Source of the DNA: Acidobacteria bacterium UBA823
Lineage (GTDB): Bacteria; Acidobacteriota; Vicinamibacteria; Vicinamibacterales; UBA823
NCBI GenBank assembly: GCA_002296225.1
Contig: DBHR01000048.1
Coordinates: forward strand, 27,894-35,073
Length of the DNA: 7,180 nt
Direction: 5' to 3'
Shown: piece by piece, positions 6,678 to 7,180 of the stretch
Layout: each line of letters starts with the position of its first letter
Position numbering within the stretch: the first letter of the stretch is position 1
Position numbers and translations under genes: made by a program
The notes under the pieces: generated by a model
What the model was told of the DNA's origin: nothing
What the model saw: only the letters and a program-made list of their open reading frames with translations
Databases searched by the model: none

Positions 6678-7180
6678 ATGGCCGAGCCAACGAACACCTC
6701 CGTCGTCATCCCGGCGTTCAACGAAGCAGGAACCATTGGCCAGGTCGTGAAGGCGCTAAAAACCGTTGCTCCGTGGCGCGAGATCATCGTCGTAGATGAT
6801 GGGTCAACGGATCAAACGGGTGAGCGCGCTCATGAGGCAGGAGCCACAGTTGTCACGCATCCGTACAACAAGGGAAACGGCGCCGCAGTGAAGACCGGCC
6901 TTCGTCAGGCGGCTGGCGACCATATCCTCATCACCGACGGCGACGGTCAGCATGCCGCAGGAGACGGGTTGCGACTAGTGGAACTCCTCGGTGAGTACGA
7001 CCTCGTTGTGGGTGCCCGTTCCAGCGCCAGCCAGGCGACGCTGGGCCGGCGGATCGGCAACCGTATCTTGAACTGGCTCGCCGGCTACCTCTCAGGCCGG
7101 CCGATCCCAGACCTGACTTCTGGCCTGCGGGCAGCACGACACAAGCCCTTGCTCGAATTTATCCACCTATTGCCGAACGG
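6678..7180 (+). CDS. Second GT2-family glycosyltransferase, DPM1-like (partial, N-terminal 167 residues)
   Basis: The reading frame stays open from the ATG at 6678 to the window end, so the C-terminus is missing. Translation gives a GT-A glycosyltransferase: VVIPAFNEAGTI (9-20), IIVVDDGSTDQT (36-47; Asp40-Asp41), HPYNKGNGAAVKTGL (61-75), the metal-binding ITDGDGQH (85-92; Asp87 and Asp89), VVGAR (110-114) and IPDLTSGLRA (143-152). This is the standard DPM1/DPG-synthase-like pattern, closer to the family consensus than its upstream neighbour. The start codon directly follows the TAG of the previous gene, and a weak GGGGA lies 8 bases before it. Whether membrane helices follow the catalytic domain cannot be seen. 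It is the third member of an apparent glycosyltransferase operon. Sugar and acceptor are unknown. Confidence 0.87.
   Translation, partial: MAEPTNTSVVIPAFNEAGTIGQVVKALKTVAPWREIIVVDDGSTDQTGERAHEAGATVVTHPYNKGNGAAVKTGLRQAAGDHILITDGDGQHAAGDGLRLVELLGEYDLVVGARSSASQATLGRRIGNRILNWLAGYLSGRPIPDLTSGLRAARHKPLLEFIHLLPN

Overview
The window holds two divergent, densely packed gene blocks that meet at a 250-base intergenic region (4356-4605). No mobile element, RNA gene, CRISPR array or phage gene was seen. The genes suggest a Gram-negative-type bacterium with a GC-rich genome, because it carries a sodium-pumping NADH:quinone oxidoreductase (Na+-NQR) and a sedoheptulose-7-phosphate isomerase of the kind that feeds LPS or other surface heptose synthesis. 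Na+-NQR is common in marine and other sodium-using bacteria. I cannot name a phylum with confidence from this sequence alone.

Left block, minus strand, read from 4355 down to 1: gmhA (phosphoheptose isomerase), nqrA, nqrB, nqrC and the first 118 codons of nqrD, which is cut by the window edge. nqrE and nqrF, the usual last genes of the operon, would lie beyond position 1. Gaps are 14 and 28 bases, followed by an 11-base overlap (nqrB/nqrC) and a 1-base overlap (nqrC/nqrD), so this reads as one operon. The Na+-NQR signature residues visible here are intact: the covalent-FMN threonine motifs in NqrB and NqrC, and the two cysteines of NqrD. The pump therefore looks functional. A sigma70-like promoter (TTGACT, 18 bases, TAGGAT) lies about 100 bases upstream of gmhA and would drive the block.

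Right block, plus strand, read from 4606 to the right edge: a GT4-type glycosyltransferase, a GT2 DPM1-like glycosyltransferase with two C-terminal membrane helices, and a second GT2 DPM1-like glycosyltransferase cut by the window end. They are joined by a 4-base overlap and a direct stop-start abutment. This looks like part of a cell-surface glycan or polyprenyl-phosphate-sugar locus. The sugar and acceptor cannot be read from the sequence.

The main oddity is gmhA as the apparent first gene of the nqr operon. It puts a surface-carbohydrate enzyme in front of the respiratory sodium pump and directly across from a glycosyltransferase operon. Everything else fits known families. I found no evidence for a wholly new system.
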